Shown: positions 1-11,750 of the stretch, piece by piece | How the letters are laid out: each line of letters starts with the position of its first letter | Position numbering within the stretch: the first letter of the stretch is position 1 | Assembly: GCA_905221605.1 (NCBI GenBank) | Contig: CAJNDS010000501.1 | Span: 1 to 64,000, forward strand | DNA from: Symbiodinium natans | Taxonomy: Eukaryota > Sar > Dinophyceae > Suessiales > Symbiodiniaceae | Reading direction: 5' to 3' | DNA: 64,000 nucleotides | The notes under the pieces: generated by a model | What the model saw: only the letters and a program-made list of their open reading frames with translations | What the model was told of the DNA's origin: nothing | The model's database searches: none | Position numbers and translations under genes: made by a program

Positions 1-2906
1 TCGCCGACCTGCCTGCAAACCCCCTGTGACCGACTCTGCGGAAGCTCGGGCGGAGGCGCCTTCGGCACGCAGCGTGCGCAGTTGGAGCAGCGGACGATGG
101 CCGTGTGGCCACGGCCGTGCTTGGATCGCCCGTTGTTGCGGCGCTTGGAAGGCATGGCCTGGTGTCGGCGAAGGCCGAGGCCAAAGCGACTGCTTGTTCA
201 ATCTGAGTTGTGCTTTAGAGTGTTTAGGCACAATGCATGTCGGGCGGATAGTCATAGTCCGCCTGCGGTGCCGAATCGAGTCATGGCATGATCGCCAATC
301 AGAAATGCATCGAAAATGCCTCGCAGCCTTTGACAAGCTCTTAAGTACTCCGAGGCCTCACTTGGATTTAGCACCACTGTGTTTTGTTTTTGGCTTCAGA
401 GGGTCCTGCTGCTGCCCAACAATCTCCGTGCTGGATTGAGCACTTCAGGCTTCAGGTTCCAAGTTCTAAGAGCCTCCCAAGGTTGTCAGAAACCTCCCCG
501 CAACCTGGAAGGAACAGAAAAGCGCCACCACTAACGTGAGCAAGCTGCTGTGGCAAAGTGGACGCCTTCCAGCTGGGGGAGCTTGCGCTCGATCTTGAGC
601 CCTAAAAACAGCGCAAGCGGACGATTGCATGTTCGGACTTCAGACTGGCACAGTGGTCGCGGACGGCACTGAATCCGGGTCCCTTTGGCCGAACTCCAGT
701 CTCAGGCGCGACGGGTCGTCTCGCTTTTTTGCTTGCTTGGTACATGTGCATGTTGCAGGCAGCGCATTTTGCATCCCTCCTGGCACTCTTCGTGTTGGTT
801 CGTTCTTCCAGAGCACTATGTACATTCTGCGTCGCACGCGAAAACCCTGAAAGATGCCTGAAGCGATGCTCATGCTCCGGCTTCGCCCCTTCTTCGCTTA
901 CGGTGTCTACAACTCATTGACCGTCGTCTGGACACGCGACGGAGAGTAACAGCGGCTTTCGGTGTCCCAGTTCTCCAGGCGGGAACCTTCGAGAGTCTCA
1001 GACGCACAGCTACTCCACAGTAGAATCGCCAGCAGTCCCCTTGACAGTGACACAGTCGACACTGAGATCTAAGTGCTGAAAAGTGCTGGCATCTCCGGCT
1101 CTACTTCCGAAGGTCACTTCCCAGAGCCGGCACGACGAAACTCCAATGCCCTTTCCGAGTTCTCTGAGGGAAGGGCGCAGGCTCGTCGGAATCTCGCTTG
1201 CCTCATGTTTCCAGAAACTCAAGGGAAATCTGGAACGAGCGAGATCTTAGAGGGCTCAGGGATCTGCAACGGTCTGTGGATGTATAAGATGCTGCTGACC
1301 TCCGCAGGCCCAAGCCAACCTCACAGAATCAACTCTACATCTAGACAATTGTCCCCGCCCTTCTCCGCCATCATGCCACGGAAGGGAAGGGCCCATGCAC
1401 ACAATCCTTCAAGATTCGTCTGGCGAGTGTTGGCAGGACTCGACCTGAAAAGCATCTAAGCTTTTCTAGAAGCCAGCCCTGCAAGGCTGTGCCTCCAAAC
1501 TGAACCCAACGTACGAGCACAACCTCCTTACGACTGACTCCATCAACATCCGGATTCCTCGCTTGGACGCCGTAGGCTCAAGGAACAGATCTATAGTGCT
1601 CTGTAGTGCTGGCTTCGTGTAGTTTGGAGACGCCGCAGCGCCTAAAACTGGGACAATCAAACTTGGCGCACAGATCCTGAAAGCCAATCGCCGCCGTGCA
1701 ACTGAGCTCGTCCCACTCATCCATGGGCGCAGCTGCATCATTGGATCCCCTGAGGATCCTTGGTGTTGCCCAGCACGCCAAGATGTTTCTTGGCAAGTTG
1801 CTTCGCTTGCATACTGAGCCACAGCTGCTGAACATGGGAAAGTTTATCGAGCTTTCGATAAAACAGAGGAAGGCTTAGACAAAGCAAGGCAAACACGAAA
1901 GTTTCTTTTGAACCTTGTGCAACAAGAAGTCGGGGTTGAAAAAAAGACAACGCGAACATCTCCTCGTCCCTTCTTGGTGCTGGTCTTTGCTGGCCAGTGA
2001 CCACTTCTTCGGGTGCTCGCCATCAGGACCAGAGCCCGAAACCACAGCGTACCTGGCGGGTGCAAACTCTTGCGTGGGGCTTTGGGCGTACGTCCCGCGA
2101 TTACTGGCTGAGCTGATCTGGTGCACTATGGTCCACTTCCACATAGCGCAAGAGCCTATTCTATTGAAGTTGAGCTGAGCTCCTACGTAAAGAGACCCGT
2201 TGACTACCCTTATTTGCGAAGGCACTCAGTCAAGAAGTTCTGCTCCCCGAGATCCTCAGAAGCGGCTGAGGCGACGGAAAGCTTGATGGGGCGTAACCCC
2301 TGGCCACGTGCTTAGGGTTTTAGATGGTTTTAGGGTTCATGCTTTAGACTCTCGACATCAAGCCAGGCTGCGAGGATCAACTTCGCAGCCAGCCGGCCGC
2401 TGTCACTGCTGCCCTCCCAGCCGGCCTCCACCTGGGGATTTGGGACTCCCTTACTCTTAGTTGCACAGGGGATCAGAGTTTCCCCAAAAAGTGTCAAGTG
2501 TACCCATCCAGCTACTAAGTACTCTGATGCAACATGATCCTCAGAGTATCCTAGGTCCGGTCATCTCTCTACCGATGTCTTGGGCCCAGGCAATGGACGT
2601 GTCCACCTCAGGTCGGCATTTTACCACTCGGACCTTTCCAACTTGGCCTGAATGTCAATCAACCTCTGGCGAGACGTCCGAGCTACAGAGATACTTCCGG
2701 TTCTTTGCAAGGGCTTGCCGAAAATCGGGACAGCCTGTAACTAGGCTGCCTAAATCCTGACAGGCTCGAGTCGGAGACCCTTCCTAGTGAGTTGAGCTGA
2801 GGGGGCACTGACGTCCGGAAAGGGGGGATCGAGTGCCGGAGGAGGATGGAAGTACAAGAGCTTGCAGGTTGTTGCAGATGCACGATTCCACGCTTCTCAG
2901 AACTTT
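1..2906. other. No supportable gene
   Basis: Only short open frames occur on both strands. The least bad is a minus frame at 1578-1835 with an acidic stretch (APMDEWDELSC), but no domain, start context or splice support was found. A weak TTTAGG-like patch lies near 2313-2335. I see no RNA gene or mobile element. Confidence 0.5.
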
Positions 2907-3164
2907 TCACCGAGGCACTCCAGTTGTGGTCGTTGTGGTGGTAGTAACAGGAACCTTCCGATGGCGTTTGTGCTCCGGAGATCTTCGGCTTGCGCCGTAG
3001 AAAGAGCATGAGTCTCTTGCATACATCAACTGTGCGCTGTGCACCTCGTCTTGTCGCTCGTAGTAAGACGCCTTGTCATCATCCTCAGTCTCGAAATGAG
3101 TTCCTTTTAGGATTCTGCCTTGGGGCAACGCAACCTTTGGCGAGGCTTGCTTGTGCGAGGACAT
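2907..3164 (-). CDS. Hypothetical protein with terminal Thr-rich linker
   Basis: An open frame of 85 codons runs from an ATG at 3164 to TGA at 2907. The middle is highly charged (FETEDDDKASYYERQDE), followed by a basic stretch and a run of eight threonines coded by mixed ACN codons. Such Thr runs are common linkers in dinoflagellate secreted proteins, so this may be one exon of a larger gene. Function is unknown. Confidence 0.35.
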   Translation of the reverse strand: MSSHKQASPKVALPQGRILKGTHFETEDDDKASYYERQDEVHSAQLMYARDSCSFYGASRRSPEHKRHRKVPVTTTTTTTTGVPR

Positions 3165-3378
3165 GCCAGCTTCTACCTCACAGGATCGTATCAGGTGCAA
3201 TTACACAAGAAGAGCCCAGGTACAAATGTCAGCCTTTGTGTTGCTGCTCCAAACTTGTAACCTTGATCTCCGCACCCTCTCCATGCCAGCAGGGCTCTGT
3301 CCACCCACATCGCTGTTCCAGCGATGCCCTTGACTTCGTCATGATGACCTCTCAGCTCCGCAGGCTTGGCAGTGGTGG

Positions 3379-3571
3379 TGGTAGGCAGTAGTAGGCAGTA
3401 GTACTAGGCAGTAGTACTAGGCAGTAGTACTAGGCAGTAGTACTAGCAGTAGCAGTAGCAGTAGCAGTAGCAGTAGCAGTAGCAGTAGCAGTAGCAGTAG
3501 CAGTAGCAGTAGCAGTAGCAGTAGCAGTAGCAGTAGCAGTAGCAGTAGCAGTAGCAGTAGTAGTAGTAGTC

Positions 3572-3634
<63 letters not shown>

Positions 3635-3643
3635 ATAGTTGTC

Positions 3644-3680
<37 letters not shown>

Positions 3681-3726
3681 CAGCAGTAACAGTAGCAGTA
3701 GCAGTAGCAGTAGCAGTAGCAGTAGC

Positions 3727-3787
<61 letters not shown>

Positions 3788-3807
3788 CGTAGTAGTAGTA
3801 GTAGTAC

Positions 3808-3892
<85 letters not shown>

Positions 3893-3898
3893 TAGTAG

Positions 3899-3960
<62 letters not shown>

Positions 3961-4159
3961 GTACTAGTACTAGTACTAGTACTAGTACTAGTACTAGTAG
4001 TGGTAGAAGTAGTAGCAATAGCAGTACTTAGAATACTAGTAGCAGCAGCAGTAGGAGCAGGAGCAGGAGTAGGAGTAGCAGTAGGAGTAGGAGGAGTAGG
4101 AATAGGAGTGGGAGGAGGAGGAGTGGTAGGAGTAATAGTAGTAGTAGTCGTAGTAGTAG

Positions 4160-4202
<43 letters not shown>

Positions 4203-4225
4203 GCTACTACTGCTACTACTACGAC
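3379..4225. repeat. Compound AGT/AGC/ACT triplet repeat array with strand inversions
   Basis: About 850 bases of triplet-derived repeat. It starts with roughly 13-nt units (GGCAGTAGTACTA) to 3437, then a (CAGTAG)n block to about 3560 and (AGT)n to about 3898. It then switches to the complementary (ACT)n at 3899-3960, passes through (ACTAGT)n at about 3958-3998 and degenerate AGG/AGC triplets, and inverts a second time at about 4160. Open frames crossing it (poly-Leu, Tyr, Thr, Val) are low-complexity and not genes. Confidence 0.95.
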
Positions 4226-4441
4226 GCGCGAGTCGCTTTCGCGACAGTGCAGAAATCGTGCATGAGAATTGGGAACCCATGTTTTGCACAGTGTGTTCAG
4301 ATCATGGCACCTGTTTGGCAGGGCTCCGCCTGTCGTTTTTTGGACTCAAACCCCGGACCGATTTGCAAGTGTACAGCTACCAAAGTTTGAGCGCACTGAG
4401 CCGGCTGGACCGCGAAAATCCCGACACTCGTGGGTCACGTG

Positions 4442-4855
4442 CTAAACACCAAAAATAGCATGAAAATGTCTGAACCGTATTGGAGCAGGGAAGGCCCATT
4501 CCTTCACCGCTCTACAAACCTGAGTGCTCGCACGGCGCAGTATGGCGGTGCGGTAGTGCTCGTATGGCACTATACCAGTAGTGCTAGTGCGGTCGTCGTG
4601 GAGTAGCAGTTGTAGTTGTAAGTGCGAAAGGCAAAGTAACAATGATCTAGCACTGATTGTGTGGAAGTCAGCAAGATCAAAACACTTCATCGTGGTCGTC
4701 GCCGTCGTGTAGCAGCAACTTGTAAAGAGCATTGTGATCACCCTTCCAGAAGCGATTGACAGCGTATGACCAAACGAAACCAGCGTGACAAAACCTTCGT
4801 TCCAGCAGCCGTCGGTCCAAGTTGGAACGCAGAAGGGGGGCCTAAACATGATCAT
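4442..4855 (-). CDS. Hypothetical protein
   Basis: An open frame of 137 codons next to the triplet array. It has a short Thr-rich stretch (YTTATTTMK) near residue 52 and a basic, aromatic C-terminus (FPAPIRFRHFHAIFGV). No domain recognised. It could be part of a split gene or a chance frame. Confidence 0.25.
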   Translation of the reverse strand: MIMFRPPFCVPTWTDGCWNEGFVTLVSFGHTLSIASGRVITMLFTSCCYTTATTTMKCFDLADFHTISARSLLLCLSHLQLQLLLHDDRTSTTGIVPYEHYRTAILRRASTQVCRAVKEWAFPAPIRFRHFHAIFGV

Positions 4856-5756
4856 GTCACGGGCTTACCTGTGAATATTCCCGGCATCACTGAGAGCACT
4901 CAGAGAAATTGGGGGGAACTGCGTTAGCTTGCTGACAGGCCTGTTTGAGATGTTGTTTTGTTGCACTATGATGCAGAGCGAATCTCGGCCCGCGACGCAG
5001 GCCATGCCGCTGTAGTCAGAGAAGCCTCCGCAGTCTCCATGGTTGAGGCCTCAGCGAGAAGCTGCCCTGAACGGCACCACACGTTGTTGCCAAGATCATG
5101 ACTGCACTCTTTTTCCCAAGTTTCTGCAGCACTGCAAACCTGCTGAGGCCGGGGCATGCTTGTGCACACTCCTCCAGCTTCTCTTTGCCTGGGCTCCACA
5201 GGTCACAGGCCGTCCAAAGGGCTGAAGACTCGCATTGCACGCTGAACAATCGCGAACTTCCCGCGCCGTTTCTTGGTGCTGAGTTTGTTTGCAGGGCTTC
5301 GGGGTGGCGTGCTCTCTGTCCTTCACGTGCCGCTGCTAGAATATGTTGGGCGGACCCCGAATCAGCACCCCTGCCACTATTTTCGGGCTTTAGAGGACCA
5401 CCTCACCCTTCTGAGGTCGACGATTCTCAACGCATACAGCGTCATGCCGTGAATGTGGGAGGCTCTGTATTAGCTGAGCAGATTGCCGAGCTCTACAGGG
5501 AGTAAGGGCGGAACTGGAGCCGCGGATGGTGCTGGCGAGGTTCCTCGTAGTGCCAAGCGATCGCGAAACAAGTGCCATGCTGGGCCCTTTGGGGCCTCCT
5601 ATGGCCTCCTATCTCACTGCAAAGCAAGATGAAATGGTAAGTTGCGATCACTGGCAAATTTCTGCTGACCATGCGGCTCATGACAACGCGTGTCATAGTA
5701 ACCATTGCGATCCGCTCGGACCTCAGCGCAAACATGTACAGTTCACACCGAATGAG

Positions 5757-6077
5757 TCAAAGCTGACACCACAAAACCCGCGTGATGCAGCTCGCCGTAG
5801 CTTCAGGCCGTGCGGCAAAGTAGTCCATGGCCGACTTCTGTGAGGGCTGCGGCAAGTCCACATCAGTGAGCATGTCCTCTGCTGAGAGTCGGCGATTTTT
5901 CTCAATCTCCAAAAAAGACTTGACAGAGTTCAGCACTTGGGTGAATTGCAGCAGACCGCGGATCTCGAAAATTCCCCTACAGGCCTTGTCCAGGAGGCGG
6001 AACTCGCGGAAGTTGAGGACCCTCTGGCCCTTAAGCTGCACCTGGACGTACCGGCCCACCTTGCCCTCGCAGGAGAC
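5757..6077 (-). CDS. F5/8 type C (discoidin-like) C-terminal exon
   Basis: After an AG acceptor at 6079-6078 the frame reads VSCEGKVGRYVQVQLKG and then RVLNFREFRLLD. This matches the last two strands of F5/8 type C/fucolectin domains (Cys, GRYVxVxLPG, RxLxLxExRV), which bind sugars or membranes. The frame continues about 75 residues (EIEKNRRLSAEDML) to a stop at 5757; that tail may be a separate exon. The N-terminal half of the domain is not visible nearby. This is a fragment of a larger gene or a degenerate copy. Confidence 0.5.
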   Translation of the reverse strand, partial: VSCEGKVGRYVQVQLKGQRVLNFREFRLLDKACRGIFEIRGLLQFTQVLNSVKSFLEIEKNRRLSAEDMLTDVDLPQPSQKSAMDYFAARPEATASCITRVLWCQL

Positions 6078-6629
6078 CTGGCCCAAGCATGATGAAGAGC
6101 CTGCTAGTCGCTGATAGTCAAGCAATACTGACCATAAAGAGTGGGCATGAATGAGATGCCCTGTGAATCCATATAGAGATAGTTGCTTGCTATCCATTTT
6201 GGTCCTTCGTTCCCGCTGACTGCCCGGGCCCCTTCCATGATCTGTCCAAGGGGCATAGTACCAGTTGTCCTTGCCTTTGACCTCTAACTTTCCACATGGC
6301 TCGCCAGGGCAAGTGTGGCCTCTCGCTGGCGCAACGCATGAAGCAGGAGAAGGGCGTGAAGCATGCAAGCAAGTTCCAACTTCCAGTGACTAGAGGAAGG
6401 GCTGTCATGCAACGCAGCGGACACCTGCAAAACTGAAGATGTTTCGTCAGGCATCTCTTTAACCCTGCATGACCCTGCTTTCTTGCCTGCACAAGACACG
6501 TCACTGATGCTAACGACGGCACCCGTGGGTGTGCACCTTTGTGGTTTCTGAGCAAGGGGCATACTTCACTCAAAACGGCTTCGATGACTTTATGAACAGT
6601 TGTGGGCTGTAGGCTTCATGAAAGTGGGC

Positions 6630-6652
6630 GTCTCTCTCTCTCTCTCTCTCTG
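6630..6652. repeat. (CT)n microsatellite
   Basis: About eleven uninterrupted CT units. Confidence 0.95.
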
Positions 6653-7522
6653 CGAAGCTCCACCAAGGCACAGGTCTCCAACGTCCACGCCATAGCGCGC
6701 TTCACAACCTGCAAGGTGCTGCTTTGCTGATGCGAACAAGCAAGCATGAACCAATCTTCATTCAGGAATCTGCTGAAAAATCTTTTGCGGTCTGCACACA
6801 CACTCACACACACTTATGCAGACAATCGCAGACGCAGAAAAAATCCTTGAAGATACCTTGCAAAAACCCAAATTCAAGATCATTCAAGCAGCCATCAGGA
6901 TGGCTGAGCAGCGCAACAATCTCCACAGCCTAAAAAGCCAGAGAGAGCGTTGCTTTTGATTGATCTTAGGAGCTGGTTGGATTCTGCCTTCCAGCTGCTT
7001 CTGGCTTTCGCGATCTTTAAGCAACTTTATGCTTTTGGCTTTTGATGTGCGATGTGAACCTGTTATTTTTAAAACCACAGATGAACCCCGAAGCCTCACA
7101 GAACCTCTGAAGGAACTGTGTCCCGAGTCCATACGGCATTGGGGCTGAAAGTGCGTAGGTTCATCTTAGGGCACACATGCTACACGATGGTACAGTAGGG
7201 TCCGACGGTATCAGCCTCAAGTTATGAACAGCTCCGAGGCAGCCTCGCGGATCCCAAGGTCCACCTGCCACCACGGGTTCAGCTCGCCCGAACCTGACAG
7301 GGGGGGGGGAGAGGCTTCCGAAAGCTAGATCAGCTGGGGCTCCTAACTGCGGAACACGCTTACGTTCCTTGGCCGCCCCCATTGAATTGGCTCAGCCCGT
7401 CTCAGAGCCCCGAAATCTCCGAACAGTTTGCGTCGTGGTAAAAACGCAATGAGGAGCGACCATCGGGGGCTCGCGCGGAACTGTGGGAAGAGAAAGCTCC
7501 GAGCTCACTCGGCCTAAACAGA

Positions 7523-7864
7523 TTAAGCTACATTTTGTCGAACATGACAACTTGAAAACTTGCATTTTGCAAAGTAGAACGGCTTGGAGACGTTTCTGTA
7601 GGCATCCTCGTGGGGGGTACGGAAGCTGGGTGTGTCTGCACCCGTGCTTTTCAATGATCTGGGGACGTCGACGGTCTGCCGGAACCACTGTCTTGTGATT
7701 AGTGATGGTATTGATTCTTGGCCTTGTGACATGCAACACACATATGCAGTCCAATGGCCGCGTTCCTGAACAATGACCCTGGGCCCCCCCCTCGCACCAT
7801 ATCTGCTTTCAAGGCATTTGACTCCCTCACCAACATCTTCTTTGCGGTGCTCGTCCCGTGGCAT
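7523..7864 (-). CDS. Hypothetical protein
   Basis: ATG at 7864 gives 113 codons to TAA at 7523; the frame stays open upstream to 7942. The N-terminus is polar and charged (MPRDEHRKEDVGEGVK) and the rest mixed. No domain recognised. A plus-strand open frame starts 72 bases beyond the upstream limit of the frame, so the pair would be divergent if both were real. Confidence 0.35.
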   Translation of the reverse strand: MPRDEHRKEDVGEGVKCLESRYGARGGPRVIVQERGHWTAYVCCMSQGQESIPSLITRQWFRQTVDVPRSLKSTGADTPSFRTPHEDAYRNVSKPFYFAKCKFSSCHVRQNVA

Positions 7865-8013
7865 TTTCGTTTTCTTCAGAATGGCCGGGGGCGAGCGGCC
7901 TTGGTCACGAGTGGTCCGTCCAGAATTCGCCTCCGGCTTCAACGGCTAAGTAAGCAATGCCTAATGGAATCTTGTGGTCATGATGATGAGCACGACGACG
8001 ACGATGGCAAGGC

Positions 8014-8475
8014 ATGCCAATGCAATATTCTGTCCGCGTAGACGAAAAACGGTGGACGGCCCATGTGGAGACGCCGGAGCACTTCAAAGGATCAAGAGCA
8101 CTTGTAAAAGACACCAAGAAACAAGACATCGCAAAACGACGACAGTTTCGAATTTCGCGAACACTGGAGCAAAGACGAGGACAGCTTCACAGCCGGCGAG
8201 ACGGGAACGCCCATGAACGCCCCGCGCCTAGGCGAGAGCGCGATTTCGTTCAAAAAACGAGCAGCCTTCAAAAAACGACGCGTGGTCCAGGCTGCAGGCG
8301 CCGGTCGTGCGCGCTGCGACCCTGTAGGGACCTAACTGTGCTGGAACCCCTTGTTCGGGCAATCAATACGCACACCTGCACATGTCGAGCGCAGAAACAG
8401 GATGAGTGGAAGCAGACATCAAAAAGCAGAAGGCTGGCCGACAAGCAGCAGGAAAAGTGCAAGATGACAGACTGA
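8014..8475 (+). CDS. Hypothetical basic protein
   Basis: ATG at 8014, 153 codons, very rich in Arg, Lys and Gln (RRQFRISRTLEQRRGQ). A second plus frame of 84 codons overlaps it at 8406-8660, also basic. No domain is recognised and the arginine bias could be compositional. Confidence 0.25.
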   Translation: MPMQYSVRVDEKRWTAHVETPEHFKGSRALVKDTKKQDIAKRRQFRISRTLEQRRGQLHSRRDGNAHERPAPRRERDFVQKTSSLQKTTRGPGCRRRSCALRPCRDLTVLEPLVRAINTHTCTCRAQKQDEWKQTSKSRRLADKQQEKCKMTD

Positions 8476-8619
8476 AGGCACATACACAACAACAGACATC
8501 CAGACAAGCAAAGAGACAAGTGCATGTAGCTGAAGGTCCGCAAACCAGACTTCAAAATCAGACTCCAGTCGCCAATTTGAGAGCAGGCGGACGAAAGCTA
8601 GTACGTGCTCCGGAATCGC

Positions 8620-8703
8620 AGCTGCCAAAGCGAGTACTGAAGAAATCTGTGGAGGACTAAGGCTTAGCTGCCAAAGACAGTGCTGAGGAAATGTGTGGAG
8701 GTT
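8620..8703. repeat. 46-bp tandem duplication
   Basis: Two diverged copies beginning AGCTGCCAAAG at 8620 and 8666, each continuing with a GAAATNTGTGGAGG-type segment. Several substitutions separate them. Confidence 0.8.
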
Positions 8704-8913
8704 TTGGGTTTTGTAGAGTTGGGGTTTGGGGTAGTAATTCTTGTGGAAGTTGTTGTTGCAGTATCCCTCTGTTGAAGCAAACTCTGCAGGCCAACGGTGG
8801 GGTGGTCGGGGTCCGGGTCGTCAGGTCACGGTGTCAACATCGTTGTAAACAAGAACTCCCGCAAGCTCCAAGGAGCTCGTGACATATCTCAGGCAGTTCA
8901 GGGTCAAAGACAT

Positions 8914-8992
8914 GGTTTAGGGGCTTCGGTTTAGGGTTTAGGGGCTTAGGTGTAGGGTTTAGGGTTTGGGACTTAGGGTTTAGGGTTCAGGG
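8914..8992 (+). repeat. Interstitial telomere-like (TTTAGGG)n tract
   Basis: About ten degenerate TTTAGGG units, with variants such as TTTAGGGG and TTTGGG, G-rich strand on plus. TTTAGGG is the telomere unit known in dinoflagellates and plants. Confidence 0.85.
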
Positions 8993-9283
8993 CCCCCATT
9001 CCATCATTCCATGAGCCTCCGTTCCAGGCAGTGCTGCAGCGGGTGTCCTCGTCGTTGTCCATGCAGAAATGTGGTGCCGCATAGTCGAAAGTGGAACCTT
9101 TAAGGGATAGGATTTTGGGGACCCTTGGAAATATAGACCCTCTGAATAAGGTCCCTGTTTAAGAGAGGCAGAAGAGGCTTAAGAAGGGTTCCCGTTTAAG
9201 GGCCCCCCCTTATCCTACCTAGGATACTTGGGCCAAAAGAGCTTCAAAAAGCTGACACGGTGACATTGCTGGTAGAGATGCAG

Positions 9284-9350
9284 TTAGGGTTTAGGGCTTA
9301 AGGTTTAAGGTTTAGGGTTTAGGGCTTAGGGCTTAGGGTTTGGGGCCTAG
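9284..9350 (+). repeat. Interstitial telomere-like (TTTAGGG)n tract
   Basis: Eight to nine degenerate units (TTTAGGG, CTTAGGG, TTTAAGG), G-rich strand on plus, about 290 bases after the previous tract. Confidence 0.85.
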
Positions 9351-10582
9351 TCTCGGTTACTGCCTCTTGGCCCGTTGGATGCTCCAATTCGCGATTCTGC
9401 TGCGTGGGAGCAGAGGTGAGAAGTGCATGTTGAAGCGATGCACTGCAAAAATCTGACCGTCAGTTTTGCAGATCTTGTAGCTAAAGCCATAAGCAGCAAG
9501 GCTGAACAAAGCAGCACCAAAAGCTCCCAAGAAGCTACTTCGCGCCACGCGAACACGCTGTCCGAGTGCTAGCTGCAGAGAAGTGTAGTTTGCGGAGAAC
9601 CCACCATCCGGCTGCGCCTTGGGGGGACGCTTCGCAGCACGGCTTGCAAGATCTAGGGTTCAGCCCGCTGAGATCCGCTCCACTGTTGCCAGATTTCCGT
9701 CCAGGACGTTGAATGCTTCCGTGCCATCCTCATGCAAGACGCATCAAGGCAAGAGAAGCTGCAAAATGTGGCCGGTTTCCCATACTTGGCTTTTTTCAAG
9801 GTTCCCCCACCTCTACCCCTGTTCCACGTGTCGTCTACTGGTTGCTTTGCTCGGTCCCGCACACACAGCTAGCCCAACAATGTGGTGCTTGCTCGGTGCT
9901 CAAACTGTGCCAACCCCCCCCCCCCCACCCAGGACCCTAGCTGTTCTTCGGTGCTCGACCCGTGCTTTGATTGTGGCCCACCAAGTTCAAACCAGTAGGC
10001 TCACTAGGTAGCCATTCCACAGGCTGTGGCTGCCTTACTGGTACTTCCAGATGTGCTATGCTGAGCTCGCTGCATCGAGCACTGTCGCAGGCCTCCCAAG
10101 AGACTCGTAGCCAAGGGAAGAGGCACTGAATGTGCAAACGGGACTGAACAGCCAATGTCAGTCAAGAACGGGCAAGTAGATCAGGTGAAGGCCTCGACGC
10201 CCGACCGTGGACAAACCTCGTTTGGCGGTGATGGCCAGCCGCGGACTTGGATAGCCCACACCCAATCGTGTCAGAAGCTGAGCCGGACACCACGCTGACC
10301 CGCGTGACTTTGGCAACAGCAAGGCCTCATCGGCGCGCGCGCGCAGCAGTGATGCAGTACGATCCTCTGTACAAACATGGTGACCCTACACTCTCGCGAG
10401 ATTTCTGCAGTCGCCCTCGCACCCGTACACGTACACAGATCCTTGCCCGACCTTGCCATTCTGTCTGAGCTCAACCTCTGCCAATTGCCACGTTGCTGCC
10501 TGCATCGGTCTTGGCAACATTTGGGCAACTGCATGGGGTTCGCTGCTGGCTGAGCTGTCGGAGTCCCCTTGACCCAATACTA

Positions 10583-10647
10583 TCCCTAAGCCTAAACCCT
10601 AAACCCTAAACCCTAAACCCTAAACCCCAAACCCGAAACCCTAACCC
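10583..10647 (-). repeat. Interstitial telomere-like tract, opposite orientation
   Basis: CCCTAAA units with the C-rich strand on plus; five near-perfect units are flanked by degenerate ones. The orientation is opposite to the tracts at 8.9 and 9.3 kb. Confidence 0.9.
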
Positions 10648-10703
10648 GAGGGTCCAAGGGACACTTTTTGCCATCCTCACGAGCAAAAGCGGCAGCTCTT
10701 GGT

Positions 10704-11024
10704 TCAAAGGAAGTGGCATACTCTGAGCCGAACACCTACATGATGCTTCTTGCTCCCAGGCGACAGGTGATACCACAAAGCCTGTACAGTATACAGCTCG
10801 ATCCAGAAGCCGTAGCTCCAACAAAGGACATGAAGCTTGTGTTCCGCGCATCCGTCGCATGAGGAAGAGGAAGTTGCGACTCCGGGATCCACGCGATCCA
10901 AAGGATCCAACAAGGCGGCGATGGCCGCAAGTACCGCGAGCTCGTCAGCACTTTCGACCATCGCTGCCTTGTTGATGCTGTGGATCCTGGAGCTGTATGA
11001 GCGCCCGAGCAGAGCGAAAGGCAC
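10704..11024 (-). CDS. Hypothetical protein
   Basis: A 106-codon frame, GTG at 11024 or in-frame ATG at about 10961, ending in TGA at 10704. It contains an Ala/Leu/Asp helix-like stretch (ADELAVLAAIAALLDPLDRV) and an aromatic part (CWSYGFWIELYTVQALWYHL). A larger minus frame (10736-11371) overlaps but has a poorer composition. No family recognised. Confidence 0.4.
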   Translation of the reverse strand: MPFALLGRSYSSRIHSINKAAMVESADELAVLAAIAALLDPLDRVDPGVATSSSSCDGCAEHKLHVLCWSYGFWIELYTVQALWYHLSPGSKKHHVGVRLRVCHFL

Positions 11025-11750
11025 GGAAGCAAATCGGTGACCGCGACGGAAGTTGTCGCGTTGTCGCCAACTTGCTTCCGCGCCCTTCTCACTCTTCTCC
11101 GGTACTCACGTGTATAACCTGACTCCGGTTCATGCGGATGGTGATTGCTGCCAGCGCATTCCGTCCTTGCCGTACTGTTTTTGAAGAGGGCAAGTGCCAA
11201 AGCTTCTCTGCCGCACGTCTCTTCAATAGCATGAATGTGCGACATTGTCCGTGACTTGCAATCACGCGCGTGCATACTTGGCACGCTTCTGCCTTGACAG
11301 TAGGAATGCTCATCTGGCACTCGTATGCCGCCCATCTGTGGACATCTTTGTTGGCGTCTCATGCACAGCACTCCCGGCTGCTCATGCCGCCCTGCAGGGG
11401 TTCCGGCTTCGGTTCTGGCTGTGGTTCGGCATGGCAGGCCTACATCTCACGTTCTTCCCCCCAAAGCTTGTTCAACCTAACGCCTTCTTGGTGATCTTGG
11501 TGTAGTTTAATTTCGAGCCCATCTCACATGAATTTCGCGTGATCTGTTTGCTTCGATCTCATCTAGCTTACTTCAACCATTTTCAACCTTCTCGTTGTAT
11601 GTAATCTCTGCCTCCAAAGCCTAGGTCTCGAGCCAATTGTGGCTACAGGAGCTTCAGGCATTCTGCATGAATTGGCAGAGATGGACCGGCTAAAGCCATG
11701 TTCCGCGTTCGGCCTTTCGCGATTCTGCTCGCAATTCTACGATCCAACTG

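Noticed and set aside
3417-4458. Long frames on both strands (up to 290 codons) across the triplet array
   Set aside because: They are homopolymeric Leu, Thr, Tyr, Ser or Val runs produced by the repeat, without a normal protein part.
9100-9230. Possible inverted-repeat element around TTAAGGG and CCTTATCC
   Set aside because: The complementary parts are short and imperfect with no target duplication.
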